Positions 1 through 7,650 of a DNA stretch of 64,000 nucleotides are shown here, one piece after another. The notes below the pieces were generated by a model. It was not told the origin of the DNA. It did no database searches and saw only the letters and a list, made by a program, of their open reading frames with translations. The translations under genes were made by a program, and so were the position numbers. Within the stretch, counting starts at the first letter, position 1; each line of letters begins with the position of its first letter. The stretch comes from Bacteroidia bacterium. Its GTDB lineage: Bacteria; Bacteroidota; Bacteroidia; J057. The stretch is taken from positions 310,001 through 374,000 of the forward strand of contig JAUIGE010000003.1 of NCBI GenBank assembly GCA_030430205.1. The letters are read 5' to 3'.

Positions 1-1133
1 TCCAGAAGAAATATCAGGAGGCCCTTATTTTGCTCAACAAGGCAATAAAACTGGATTCTTCCCTTGCTCCCGCCTACCGCGAGCGTGGTGAGCTTTACCT
101 GAAAGCAGGCAGTGGACAGGCTGGGGCTGAAAAGAAGGAATATTTTCAAAAAGCCCGCGATGACTACAAAAAATACCTGGAACTCGAAGGAAATGACATC
201 CGCGCAAAGCTGCGTTATGCCAGCTTCCTGTATTTGAGTGAAAATTACCAGGAGTGTTTGAACGAATTGGAGAAAATTGATACCGTTACCCTGGTAAGCC
301 AGCGTCTTCGCGGATACTGCGCCATGGAGATGGGGGATTTGGAAAAAGCAAAAGCGGAAATGCAAAAGTATTTTGATATGGCTCCTCCAGAAAAAGTTCT
401 GGCTGAAGATTATCAAACCATGGCAAACCTGTACCTCAAAGAAAAAGATGACGAAAAAGCCGCAGAATACTTTATCCTGATGGCTGCCAAAGCGGCAGAA
501 AAAGGCAATGATAACCTCAGCGGTATAGAGAAGCAGTTTGAGACTTTGGTCAATCGTTTCAAGAAAGAAAAAGACGCTGCCCGTGAAGTATTCTACTGGG
601 AGCAATTGATAGAAAATCGCTCAGGTGGCGCTTCTACTGTGGACTACTACGGTTTAGGAATGGCTGCCCGTAAATTAGCTTCAGAGATTGAAGCAGAAAA
701 AGATATGACATCAGCAGCTGCCACTTATGTTAAGGCCAAACTGGCAATGGCTCAGGTGGTAGAACTGACACCTGATTATGCCCCTGCACAATTCTGGTTA
801 GGATATATTAAGGAGCAGATCAAAAATACAGACTCTACCTCAGAAGAGTCTGCTAAGCCCTGGCCAGGATTGGCTGAGTATGAAAAAGTGTGGGAATTGC
901 TGGGTAGCCAGTCTTTGGAAGGCATGAACAATGGCGATAAGTATTATCTTGCCAATACCTCGCTTTACCTCTCTTTGGCCAAGTTTATCCCTAATCGGGA
1001 TGATAACTACAATTGCGAGGCTGCTCAGCCCTTCATTGCCAAAGCGCAGGAAATTGATCCGGACATCGCCACCAGATCTCATGGCGAAGCCATCAAGACC
1101 ATCCTTGAAACTTGCGAGGGAGGCGGAAAATAA
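1..1133 (+). CDS. TPR-repeat protein, 5' end missing
   Basis: The open frame enters from outside the window (first whole codon at base 3) and ends with TAA at 1131-1133, so the N-terminus is not visible. The visible 377 or so residues are mostly helical repeats with the TPR pattern, for example YQEAL...LDSSLAPAYRERGELY near the left edge, then further units with Ala/Gly/Tyr at the packing positions. TPR arrays are protein-binding scaffolds; neither partner nor localisation can be told from this fragment. The C-terminus (about 80 residues) has a conserved-looking Cys pair region but no domain I recognise. A bidirectional hairpin terminator follows and separates it from convergent aroE. Function beyond TPR is unknown. 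Confidence 0.85.
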   Translation, partial: QKKYQEALILLNKAIKLDSSLAPAYRERGELYLKAGSGQAGAEKKEYFQKARDDYKKYLELEGNDIRAKLRYASFLYLSENYQECLNELEKIDTVTLVSQRLRGYCAMEMGDLEKAKAEMQKYFDMAPPEKVLAEDYQTMANLYLKEKDDEKAAEYFILMAAKAAEKGNDNLSGIEKQFETLVNRFKKEKDAAREVFYWEQLIENRSGGASTVDYYGLGMAARKLASEIEAEKDMTSAAATYVKAKLAMAQVVELTPDYAPAQFWLGYIKEQIKNTDSTSEESAKPWPGLAEYEKVWELLGSQSLEGMNNGDKYYLANTSLYLSLAKFIPNRDDNYNCEAAQPFIAKAQEIDPDIATRSHGEAIKTILETCEGGGK

Positions 1134-1158
1134 GCTTCAATCATCGCTAAAAAATATA

Positions 1159-1190
1159 AGCCGCTGCATCCTGGATGTTGCGGCTTTTTA
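1159..1190. terminator. Bidirectional intrinsic terminator
   Basis: Near-complementary 13-nt arms (AGCCGCTGCATCC and GGATGTTGCGGCT, one mismatch and one wobble) are followed by TTTTT on the plus strand. On the minus strand the hairpin is followed by a T-rich run. It lies between the convergent TPR gene and aroE and can serve both. Confidence 0.8.
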
Positions 1191-1191
1191 T

Positions 1192-1920
1192 TTAGGCCTC
1201 CCAAATTTGCCAGGATGCCTCAGCCTGTTCTACCAGCATACCCATGCCATTGGTGGGGGTAGCAAGATGAGCTTTTGCATGCTTCAAAAAAAGTGTCTCT
1301 TCAGGATTGTATACCAGGTCAAATGCGATCTGACCCTGCCTAAATTGTTCATAGCACAAATTCGGGCTTGTATGCTCGTTCGGATATGTGCCCAAAGGAG
1401 TTGTATTCACCACTATATCATAGCTCCCCAGATCCATCTGAGCCAATTGCTCATAGCTCAAAATATTTTTTGAGGCACGGCGCGAAACCAGCTGCGATTC
1501 ACAGCCAAAATATGCCCTGAGCGTATAAACAACCGCTTTTGAAGCACCTCCGCTTCCCAGTACCAACGCTTTTTTTAACTTTTTCCCTTCCAATACTTCT
1601 TCAAGCGATACCCTAAAACCGATGACATCGGTATTGTAGCCTATGTGTCTCCCCCCATCAAATTTGATGGTATTGACCGCGCCCACTGCCTCCGCCTCCG
1701 GCGAGAGCCCATCCAAAAAAGCGATAACATCGCTTTTATAGGGGATCGTCACATTGAGGCCACGAAGTGCGGGATATTTGCGTAGCAAATCAGGGAAAAC
1801 CCTTATTTCCGCCAACTCAAACAAATCATATTGGCTGTTGATGCCCTCACGTTGAAACTTCTCCGTAAAATACCGTTTAGAGAAACTATGCGTTAATTTT
1901 TTTCCTATCAGTCCGTACAT
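1192..1920 (-). CDS. aroE: Shikimate dehydrogenase AroE
   Basis: 242 residues. It catalyses NADPH-dependent reduction of 3-dehydroshikimate to shikimate in the cytoplasmic chorismate pathway. Visible motifs: substrate-binding SFSK at residues 12-15, NVTIPYK with the catalytic Lys62, the NTD motif with catalytic Asp98, the nucleotide-binding GSGGASKAV, VNTTPLG, and the C-terminal NGMGMLVEQA. The start was set at the ATG at 1920 because MYGLIGKKLTHSFSK matches the family N-terminus; an upstream in-frame start would add 15 unrelated residues. The gene is divergent from the secreted TPR gene (54 bp between starts) and convergent with the first TPR gene. At 242 residues it is slightly shorter than the E. 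coli enzyme (272), which is usual for this phylum. Confidence 0.95.
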   Translation of the reverse strand: MYGLIGKKLTHSFSKRYFTEKFQREGINSQYDLFELAEIRVFPDLLRKYPALRGLNVTIPYKSDVIAFLDGLSPEAEAVGAVNTIKFDGGRHIGYNTDVIGFRVSLEEVLEGKKLKKALVLGSGGASKAVVYTLRAYFGCESQLVSRRASKNILSYEQLAQMDLGSYDIVVNTTPLGTYPNEHTSPNLCYEQFRQGQIAFDLVYNPEETLFLKHAKAHLATPTNGMGMLVEQAEASWQIWEA

Positions 1921-1974
1921 GATTAATTGCTGGCTTTCTTTTTGTACAACATCACACGATCCCATTTATTTCAC

Positions 1975-3444
1975 ATGGCAAAATATTTTTCCTACCTGTG
2001 GTTACTCCTTCTCCCTGCATATACCTGGGGAATAGGGCCCTCCGCTTCTATCGAGCAGCGACTGGAGCAGTTTCATTTGGAGGCTGCAATCCAGGAGGCT
2101 CAGCAATTAGCTGATCCTCTCACAAGAGACTTTTATCTGCTTCATATTCAATTTTACAAATATATCAGCACACAAAATGTCACTCATTTAGAGGGCTTTG
2201 ATGAATTTTGGGAAAATACAATTCAATCACTGGAAAAAAAACCTGACAGCCTGCCCTTGCGCCCGGTGATGCTTGCCGAGTTGTATGGAAAAATGGCCAT
2301 CCTTGAATTTTTAGAGGAAAATTATTTTGCTTCCCTGCGTATGGTGCGCCAATGCCACAAATGGACCAAAAGAAGTACCGAGCTTTTTCCCGGCAATAAA
2401 GAGCAACGCAAGTATCAGGGGCTTTTCAATGTCGTCTTTGCTTCGGTTCCCAAAAAATACCAGGGTCTGGCATCCATGCTCGGATATACCGGCGATGCCG
2501 AGCTCGGCATGCAGCAATTGGAACTGGCCGCAGCTGAAAGCCATTTGCTGAAAGCAGAGGCGCAGTTTATCGTTTTTTTTGTGGAAAAAAATGTGCTCGG
2601 TAAAGGCGAAAAAGCCATGAAGCGCATGGAAAAACTCAAGACAAAACTTGGCAACAATATGATGGTGGATTTTCTGTTGGCTTCTGCTTACAGCGGCATG
2701 CACCAAAATGAGAAAGCACTCGCACTGCTGGAGTTAAGGGAAAAATATGTAGCTGACAAACGGGTGTTTTTCACCCCTTATTGGGACCATTCATTGGGGA
2801 AAGCTTATTATTTTAAAGGCGATTATGAAAAGGCCCGCCTCTATCTGCGCCGCTTTTTGACGGCGCATAAAGGAAATATCTACGAGGTAGATGCCAAGTT
2901 TAGGCTCGGTATGTCGCTGGTTCTCAGCGGAGACTTGCATGGCGGCCAGAAGATCTTCAAGAGCCTTGAAGAGATCAAAGCTTCGCTTTTTGATGAAGAT
3001 GAGTATGCCATGGCCATGGCAAAGCGCTTTGCAGCGGAGGCGCCCAGCCCCTACCTCAAGCAGCTTTTCAAAGCAAGAAATTATTTTGATGGAGGCTACC
3101 AGGAAGAAGCCTTGCTTACTCTCAGACGCCTGGAGCGACAAAAAGAATTGCTGTCTCCCGATGAATTGATAGAATTGTATTACCGCTATGGGCGGATATA
3201 TCACAAGCAGGGCGAATTGACAAACGCTATAAAAAATTATAACCTCTGCACGGCCCAACCTCCATCCGAGCAAAAGTGGATGCAGGCCTATGCTACTTTT
3301 TACCTGGGGGACATCGCCCGCGAGCAGAAAAAAGCGCAGGAAGCGATCGCTTTTTACCAAAGCGTGCTTACCTATGATAAGTATTTCTACCAGGCAGGCC
3401 TGGAAAACCGCTGCAAAGCCATACTATCAGAGATGAAAAATTAA
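1975..3444 (+). CDS. Secreted TPR-repeat protein
   Basis: 489 residues. The N-terminus MAKYFSYLWLLLLPAYTWGIG is a signal peptide, which is why the ATG at 1975 was preferred to an earlier in-frame start at 1927 that would sit almost against the divergent aroE start. The rest is alpha-helical with several TPR-like units, clearest towards the C-terminus (YYRYGRIYHKQGELTNAIKN; AYATFYLGDIAREQ). No catalytic motif is seen. It is probably periplasmic or outer-membrane associated. Its stop codon overlaps the stop of the convergent ABC ATPase gene within a shared TTAA, leaving no room for a terminator. Function unknown. Confidence 0.85.
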   Translation: MAKYFSYLWLLLLPAYTWGIGPSASIEQRLEQFHLEAAIQEAQQLADPLTRDFYLLHIQFYKYISTQNVTHLEGFDEFWENTIQSLEKKPDSLPLRPVMLAELYGKMAILEFLEENYFASLRMVRQCHKWTKRSTELFPGNKEQRKYQGLFNVVFASVPKKYQGLASMLGYTGDAELGMQQLELAAAESHLLKAEAQFIVFFVEKNVLGKGEKAMKRMEKLKTKLGNNMMVDFLLASAYSGMHQNEKALALLELREKYVADKRVFFTPYWDHSLGKAYYFKGDYEKARLYLRRFLTAHKGNIYEVDAKFRLGMSLVLSGDLHGGQKIFKSLEEIKASLFDEDEYAMAMAKRFAAEAPSPYLKQLFKARNYFDGGYQEEALLTLRRLERQKELLSPDELIELYYRYGRIYHKQGELTNAIKNYNLCTAQPPSEQKWMQAYATFYLGDIAREQKKAQEAIAFYQSVLTYDKYFYQAGLENRCKAILSEMKN

Positions 3445-4109
3445 CGGATTTCCTTCATCCATCCGTCCTCCAATTCAATAACCCGATTGCCGTATTGGGC
3501 ATTTTTCTCCGAATGGGTGACTTGCACGATGGTCATGCCTTCTTCATTCAGGCTTTTGAACAAATCCATGATTTCTTCTCCCTGCTTGCTGTGCAGATTG
3601 CCGGTGGGCTCATCTGCCAAAAGCAGATTGGGCTTGCCGATGATGGCCCGGGCTACGCCCACGAGCTGCTGCTGTCCGCCGGACAGCTGATGCGGGAAAA
3701 GGTCCTTTTTCGCCACTATATTGAAGCGGTCCAGCATTTCTGCTACCATGCTCTTCCTTTCGCCTCCTTTTATTTTTTTATATAAAAGAGGCGTCTCTAT
3801 GTTTTCATAGACAGTCAGTTCGTCTATCAGGTGATATGCCTGAAAGACAAAACCGATGTGGTTTTGATGGATTTTGGTGCGCTGGCGCTCATTCAATTTA
3901 TGGGTGGCCTGGTCCATGAATAGGTATTCGCCATTATTGGGTTGTTCCAGCAAACCTAAGATATTCAATAAAGTAGATTTGCCGGCCCCACTCGGCCCCA
4001 TGATAGTCACAAAGTCGCCTTCATTGATCTTGAGGCTAATATCCCTCAATATCCAGGTGCGTTGCATCCCGGCTTTGTAGAATTTTTCTATGTTATGTAA
4101 TGCAATCAT
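3441..4109 (-). CDS. ABC transporter ATP-binding protein, LolD/MacB type
   Basis: 222 residues, the length of a stand-alone ATPase subunit. Walker A is GPSGAGKST at residues 38-46, the signature is LSGGQQQ at 142-148, Walker B is LLLADEP ending at Asp167-Glu168, and the switch His is His199. Overall it resembles the LolD/MacB/FtsE group that powers lipoprotein release or type VII ABC systems. Oddity: the signature is followed by Leu (QQQLVGVARA) where Arg is usual in this group. No permease gene lies next to it, so the partner is encoded elsewhere. The start is the ATG at 4109 (MIALHNIEKFY); the longer frame up to 4175 adds 22 residues not typical of the family. It is convergent with the TPR gene and shares TTAA at 3441-3444 with it. 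Confidence 0.92.
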   Translation of the reverse strand: MIALHNIEKFYKAGMQRTWILRDISLKINEGDFVTIMGPSGAGKSTLLNILGLLEQPNNGEYLFMDQATHKLNERQRTKIHQNHIGFVFQAYHLIDELTVYENIETPLLYKKIKGGERKSMVAEMLDRFNIVAKKDLFPHQLSGGQQQLVGVARAIIGKPNLLLADEPTGNLHSKQGEEIMDLFKSLNEEGMTIVQVTHSEKNAQYGNRVIELEDGWMKEIR

Positions 4110-4223
4110 ATAGAGGTAAAAATGAATACTGAGTTGAATGAAAAGGAACAGATGTCTCTCCAACAAATGTTCCATTTGGCAAGGGCTTAAGTATCAGGTG
4201 ATTGACAGTTTTTGAACCCGAAT

Positions 4224-4294
4224 GGTTGCATTCCTGTTGTCCCGGTACGAGACAAAGGATGCCCCAGATTGGAACAAAATTTCGGTTGCATTCC
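4224..4294. repeat. Pair of 11-bp direct repeats, 60-bp period
   Basis: GGTTGCATTCC occurs at 4224-4234 and again at 4284-4294, start to start exactly 60 bp. The pair lies in the 229-bp region between the divergent ABC ATPase and the small unknown gene. It may be a regulator-binding pair; nothing else identifies it. Confidence 0.5.
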
Positions 4295-4338
4295 GGCTGA
4301 AGTTCACTTATTTTTAGGGAAAATGCTATTTTCAACCT

Positions 4339-4716
4339 ATGTCTGAATACAACCGACTCAAAAGGGTAGTGCGCAGCCTGATGCCAGATTTTACTACGCG
4401 CAGAAAAGATATCAAACAATACTATGATGTGGATGATGCCCGCATGATGATCAATGAATTGGGCATGCAGATTCCGCCTAAAATCCTGAAAGGTCTGCTT
4501 AATTCAGATGCGGCTTTAGATGAATTTGTCAATGGCGTTTATCTGGTAGAAGATGAAATAAAGCGGAAAATCGTCACGAATCGCTCTATCATTGATCCCC
4601 AATATCAACCTCAGGTTCATCTGGAAGAAAACCTCATCGGTTTTACCATTACCCATAAAAGGGAAGAAATCATTTTCGCAGAATTCAAGCTTAACTATAA
4701 GAAGAAAGAAGATTGA
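4339..4716 (+). CDS. Small conserved-looking protein of unknown function
   Basis: 125 residues, soluble, no signal peptide, no Cys. The N-terminal half is basic and helical (RLKRVVRSLMPDFTTRRKD); the C-terminal half is beta-like (IGFTITHKREEIIFAEFKLNYK). I do not recognise the family. The start ATG at 4339 lies just after a possible but weak TATTTTCA box. The last 26 bases overlap the 3' end of prmC on the other strand. Coding is supported by an uninterrupted frame and codon use like that of its neighbours; the overlap with a conserved gene end lowers certainty only slightly. Confidence 0.7.
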   Translation: MSEYNRLKRVVRSLMPDFTTRRKDIKQYYDVDDARMMINELGMQIPPKILKGLLNSDAALDEFVNGVYLVEDEIKRKIVTNRSIIDPQYQPQVHLEENLIGFTITHKREEIIFAEFKLNYKKKED

Positions 4717-5554
4717 TTGCCCTTGCCATCCTATCTTTTCCATTCAAATCCTTGCGGATTTGTATGTCTGCCCAGCCCAACTGTTGGAGCATATTGCTTA
4801 TCTCCCGTCCATAAGATTCATGTATTTCGAAATACAGTCTCCCGCCATCCTTTAACCAATGCTGGCTGAGTTCTGCTATTTTTTGGTAAAAAAGCAAGGG
4901 GGATTCATGGGGTACAAAAAGTGCTTTTTCCGGTTCATGGTCCAGCACATGCTGCATCATCTCTTCTTTTTCTGACTCCTTTATATAAGGAGGGTTACTT
5001 ACGATGATGTCCATTTCCGAAAAATCTTCAGGCAAAGCCTGAAGGATGTCTTGCTGCAAAAAGGCAAGCTTTGCCTTGTGGCGTTCCGCATTTCGCTGAG
5101 CAACGCTCAGCGCATCGGCATCTACATCCGTCGCGAAAACTTTCGCGGCCTGCATCTCCAGGGCAAGCGTCAGGGCGATGCAACCGCTGCCCGTACCTAT
5201 ATCCAGCAGCCCTAAGCCTGCGGCTTTATTTTCTTTCAACACCCAGTCCACCAGTTCCTCCGTCTCCTGCCGGGGAATCAGGACGTGCTGATTGACGAAT
5301 AGGGGCCTTTCCCAGAAATAGGCCGTAGCTGTGACATACTGCACCGGTTCGTGATTTTGCAGCCTTGCAAGAGCGGCCTGCAGTTGAGTCAACTGCATTG
5401 CAGGGATTTCCTCCGCTTTGCGGAGGCTGAGAAGGGAGGCTTTTAAGCCTAAGAGGCTTTCCAACAGATACAGGCTCACAGCCTGTGATTCCTCCTGCCC
5501 ATAGATCGCCTCCAGGCGATTTGCGCTCATCCTGCGAAATTCATCTATTGTCAT
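4691..5554 (-). CDS. prmC: Release factor glutamine methyltransferase PrmC (HemK)
   Basis: 287 residues. It transfers a methyl group from SAM to the Gln of the GGQ motif in peptide chain release factors RF1/RF2. The N-terminal helical substrate-binding domain (about 1-80) is followed by a class I methyltransferase fold with DIGTGSG at 118-124, the acidic ATDVDADA strand, and the diagnostic NPPY at residues 187-190, which binds the target Gln amide. IPRQETEELV at 93-102 is also typical. The start ATG at 5554 gives the full family length. It is convergent with the small unknown gene (26-bp overlap) and divergent from the gldN region. Confidence 0.96.
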   Translation of the reverse strand: MTIDEFRRMSANRLEAIYGQEESQAVSLYLLESLLGLKASLLSLRKAEEIPAMQLTQLQAALARLQNHEPVQYVTATAYFWERPLFVNQHVLIPRQETEELVDWVLKENKAAGLGLLDIGTGSGCIALTLALEMQAAKVFATDVDADALSVAQRNAERHKAKLAFLQQDILQALPEDFSEMDIIVSNPPYIKESEKEEMMQHVLDHEPEKALFVPHESPLLFYQKIAELSQHWLKDGGRLYFEIHESYGREISNMLQQLGWADIQIRKDLNGKDRMARAINLLSSYS

Positions 5555-5670
5555 CCTGGATATGATTCATTTTTGGCAATAAAAAAAAGCAAATATCGTT
5601 CGGCCATTTTTTGTGCTAAAACCCTCATTATCATTCAATAATGAAAGAAATTAACACGTTTAGCATAAAC

Positions 5671-5761
5671 AAAACCCAAAACCCAAAACCCAAAACCCAA
5701 AACCCAAAACCCGAAACCCGAAACCCGAAACCCGAAACCCGAAACCCGAAACCCGAAACCC
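5671..5761. repeat. Tandem 7-bp repeat, 6 x AAAACCC then 7 x GAAACCC
   Basis: Thirteen perfect heptamers in a row (91 bp): six AAAACCC units, then seven GAAACCC units. The array ends 59 bp before the gldN ATG. The plus-strand frame that starts at an ATG at 5641 stays open through the array and joins gldN in frame, coding a Pro/Lys/Glu/Thr-rich 7-residue repeat. Because 7 is not a multiple of 3, gain or loss of one unit would break that frame. Such arrays are prone to slippage. Confidence 0.95.
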
Positions 5762-5820
5762 TCCCTTATGTAAAAACCCCTACCCTCTTTTTTTTAGCTA
5801 ACAGAAAAATTCACACAAAG

Positions 5821-6669
5821 ATGAAAAAAATCATGTTGTTAATGGGCATGTTGTTGCTGGGGGTAGCTGGACAAAACATGCTGTACGCACAAGTTCCCGT
5901 TAGAAATGACGATAGATTCTGGGCCAAACGGGTCGTCATGAGACTGGACCTTCGGGAAAAAATAAATCGCCCGCTGATCCATCATGCCTCATCTTATTAT
6001 GGGCAGGAAAAATATGTGGAGCAAAAAGGGCTGATCACAGCTCTGGTCAATGGCTTAAAACGCCAGGAATACCTTGCCTACTATCCGTATGACTGGGAAA
6101 AGACCCTGGACTATAAAGCATTGCTGCTGCGTATGGAAGAATTTGAGCAGGCGCTCATAGGGGAAGGCCAAAGCCTCGACGAGATGCCTTTGGCATCTGG
6201 AGAGTTGGATGAGTTTGGGATCGCAGAGGCAGATTGGGGCGGATTCGAAGATGAAAACCTGGAAGAAGAAACATATATCCCAGCCTCTTCAGCAGAAGCA
6301 TTGCCTGATCTCAGCAATTATGAGGAGTCGTTTCATATAGTAGAAGATTGGATCTTTAATAAGGCAAGAGGCAGCATGCAGCAAAATATTGACTTCTTTG
6401 AAGTGATCTGGACCGATCCCAGTGGGCTGCTGCCCGAAAAAGTGCTGGCGCGCTTCCGATGGGCTGATGTGAAAGGGATTCTGGCCCGGACTGAGTGGAA
6501 GAACAAATTCAATGATGCCGAAACGCGATCTGTCAAAGAAGTCATGGAACTCAGAATATTTCATAGCTACCTGATAAGCGTAGGCGGAGTGCCCGTCAAA
6601 AGCCTGCCGGAGGCAGAGCGGAGAAAGCTTGAAATGATAGAATTTGAGCACCACCTCTGGAGTTATTGA
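5821..6669 (+). CDS. gldN: GldN/PorN family T9SS and gliding motility protein
   Basis: 282 residues. GldN (PorN) is a periplasmic partner of the GldK outer-membrane ring in the type IX secretion system and is needed for secretion and gliding. MKKIMLLMGMLLLGVAGQ is a signal peptide, so the ATG at 5821 was chosen over an in-frame ATG at 5641 whose product would run through the 7-bp repeat. Family features: LDLREKINRPL shortly after the mature N-terminus, the YPYDWEK region, an EDWIFNK segment, ELRIFHSYLI, and the C-terminal FEHHLWSY. gldN usually closes a gldKLMN operon, but no gldK, gldL or gldM is visible here, so this may be a detached or extra copy. A 230-nt untranslated stretch precedes a terminator. 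Confidence 0.88.
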   Translation: MKKIMLLMGMLLLGVAGQNMLYAQVPVRNDDRFWAKRVVMRLDLREKINRPLIHHASSYYGQEKYVEQKGLITALVNGLKRQEYLAYYPYDWEKTLDYKALLLRMEEFEQALIGEGQSLDEMPLASGELDEFGIAEADWGGFEDENLEEETYIPASSAEALPDLSNYEESFHIVEDWIFNKARGSMQQNIDFFEVIWTDPSGLLPEKVLARFRWADVKGILARTEWKNKFNDAETRSVKEVMELRIFHSYLISVGGVPVKSLPEAERRKLEMIEFEHHLWSY

Positions 6670-6940
6670 AAATTCATTTTATGAAATAAAAAAATATAGC
6701 CTCAAGTCTCAATAAGGACAGCGGCAGGACAGAAGGGGAGCTACACGTTAGGGTATTATTTAAAAAGCTCCCTTCATTCAGCCCTTTTGATTGTCAAATT
6801 GACCATTTACACTTAACTCAGGCAAATCGCCTGTTGCCGTTTTGTCCGGGCTTGTGGCTTTTTTGAAATATCAGTTTAGGGTAAGTTGTTAAAAGAAACT
6901 CTCCGAAAAGCTTTTCGGAGAGTTTTTCTATTATGCCCTA
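6670..6940 (+). other. Long 3' untranslated region after gldN
   Basis: No gene is seen in this stretch. It holds an imperfect hairpin (GAAGGGGAGCT at 6732-6742 with AGCTCCCTTC at 6766-6775, one bulged G, 23-nt loop) and ends in the strong terminator at 6896-6927. No TAnnTTTG promoter box was found inside it, so an independent small RNA is less likely than a gldN 3' UTR. Confidence 0.4.
6896..6927 (+). terminator. Strong intrinsic terminator
   Basis: A perfect 30-bp palindrome (15-nt arms; the left arm is AAACTCTCCGAAAAG) runs directly into a T tract. It closes the gldN transcript and insulates the promoter that starts 14 bp further on. Confidence 0.88.
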
Positions 6941-6971
6941 TTGCAAATGAATAGAATGATCTCTATCTTTG
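6941..6971 (+). promoter_or_regulatory. Bacteroidota-type promoter, distal to rpsL
   Basis: TTG at 6941-6943, 20-bp spacer, TATCTTTG at 6964-6971, a full match to TTG-N19/20-TAnnTTTG. The predicted start is near 6978, 277 bases ahead of rpsL and two bases ahead of a 31-codon open frame. It may be a second, long-leader promoter for the ribosomal cluster. Confidence 0.65.
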
Positions 6972-6979
6972 CCCTCCCG

Positions 6980-7075
6980 ATGAGAAAAGGGCATTTGACG
7001 GCAGAAACCCCATCTTTAAAGAATTTGTTTCAGGCCTATTATTGTCCAACTCATTTCCCAGGTGAATATTCATGA
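6980..7075 (+). CDS. Possible 31-residue leader peptide
   Basis: ATG at 6980, TGA at 7073-7075; the product begins MRKGHLTAETPSLKNLFQ and has one Cys. It starts almost at the predicted +1 of the distal promoter, so translation would be leaderless or nearly so. I recognise no family. A frame this short can occur by chance; only its placement directly after a good promoter and ahead of rpsL makes it notable. Confidence 0.2.
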   Translation: MRKGHLTAETPSLKNLFQAYYCPTHFPGEYS

Positions 7076-7193
7076 TTCACCACCCAGAAAGGCTTCCAGG
7101 AGAAGTCTCTTTATAAAGCGAAAACGCTGCCATTTAAAAATGAAAAGCCAATAAGGTTTTTCAGATTGTTTAGTCAAAAAATAAAGTAACGGC

Positions 7194-7223
7194 TTGCCGC
7201 GTGCACTTTTTTTCGTACTTTTG
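7194..7223 (+). promoter_or_regulatory. Main promoter of the ribosomal cluster
   Basis: TTG at 7194-7196, 19-bp spacer, TACTTTTG at 7216-7223. The predicted start near 7230 gives a 25-nt leader before rpsL, matching the 17-28 nt leaders seen at other promoters in this window. Confidence 0.8.
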
Positions 7224-7254
7224 CACGCTCAAAGTAAAAAGCTGATAAAATAAT

Positions 7255-7629
7255 ATGCCTACAATTAATCAATTAGTTCGCAAGGGCAGGACTTCAAAGG
7301 CTGAAAATAGTAAGTCTCCTGCACTGGACTCCTGTCCTCAGCGTAGAGGTGTTTGTCTCAGAGTTTACACCACTACTCCTAAGAAGCCTAACTCGGCTTT
7401 ACGGAAAGTAGCTCGTGTTCGCTTAACCAATGGGAAAGAAGTCAATGCGTACATCGGTGGTGAAGGTCACAACTTGCAGGAACACTCTATTGTCTTAGTT
7501 AGAGGTGGTCGTGTGAAAGACCTGCCAGGTGTTCGTTACCACATTGTTCGTGGCTCTCTCGATACTGCCGGCGTTGAAGGTAGAAGACAGGGACGCTCTA
7601 AGTATGGTGCAAAACGTCCAAAGAAATAA
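7255..7629 (+). CDS. rpsL: 30S ribosomal protein S12
   Basis: 124 residues, full length. S12 sits at the 30S decoding centre. [14 protein letters not shown] with Lys43 and Lys44 and [13 protein letters not shown] with Lys88 are present; these Lys positions are the usual streptomycin-sensitive residues. Asp89 is the residue methylthiolated by RimO in E. coli. It is the first gene of the ribosomal supercluster, 25 nt after the predicted transcription start and 21 bp ahead of rpsG. Confidence 0.99.
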   Translation: MPTINQLVRKGRTSKAENSKSPALDSCPQRRGVCLRVYTTTPKKPNSALRKVARVRLTNGKEVNAYIGGEGHNLQEHSIVLVRGGRVKDLPGVRYHIVRGSLDTAGVEGRRQGRSKYGAKRPKK

Positions 7630-7650
7630 TCATTTTTTAGAAAAGAAAAG

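Noticed and set aside
931-1473. 180-codon open frame on the plus strand
   Set aside because: It spans the end of the TPR gene, a terminator and antisense aroE; no real gene would be built that way.
2791-3360. 189-codon minus-strand frame
   Set aside because: Antisense to the secreted TPR gene, no domain.
5671-5761. CRISPR array or telomere-like sequence
   Set aside because: Units are directly adjacent 7-mers without spacers, and the site is internal to a bacterial chromosome segment; it is a simple tandem repeat.
6670-6940. Independent small RNA
   Set aside because: There are hairpins and a terminator but no promoter box inside the region; a gldN 3' UTR is simpler.
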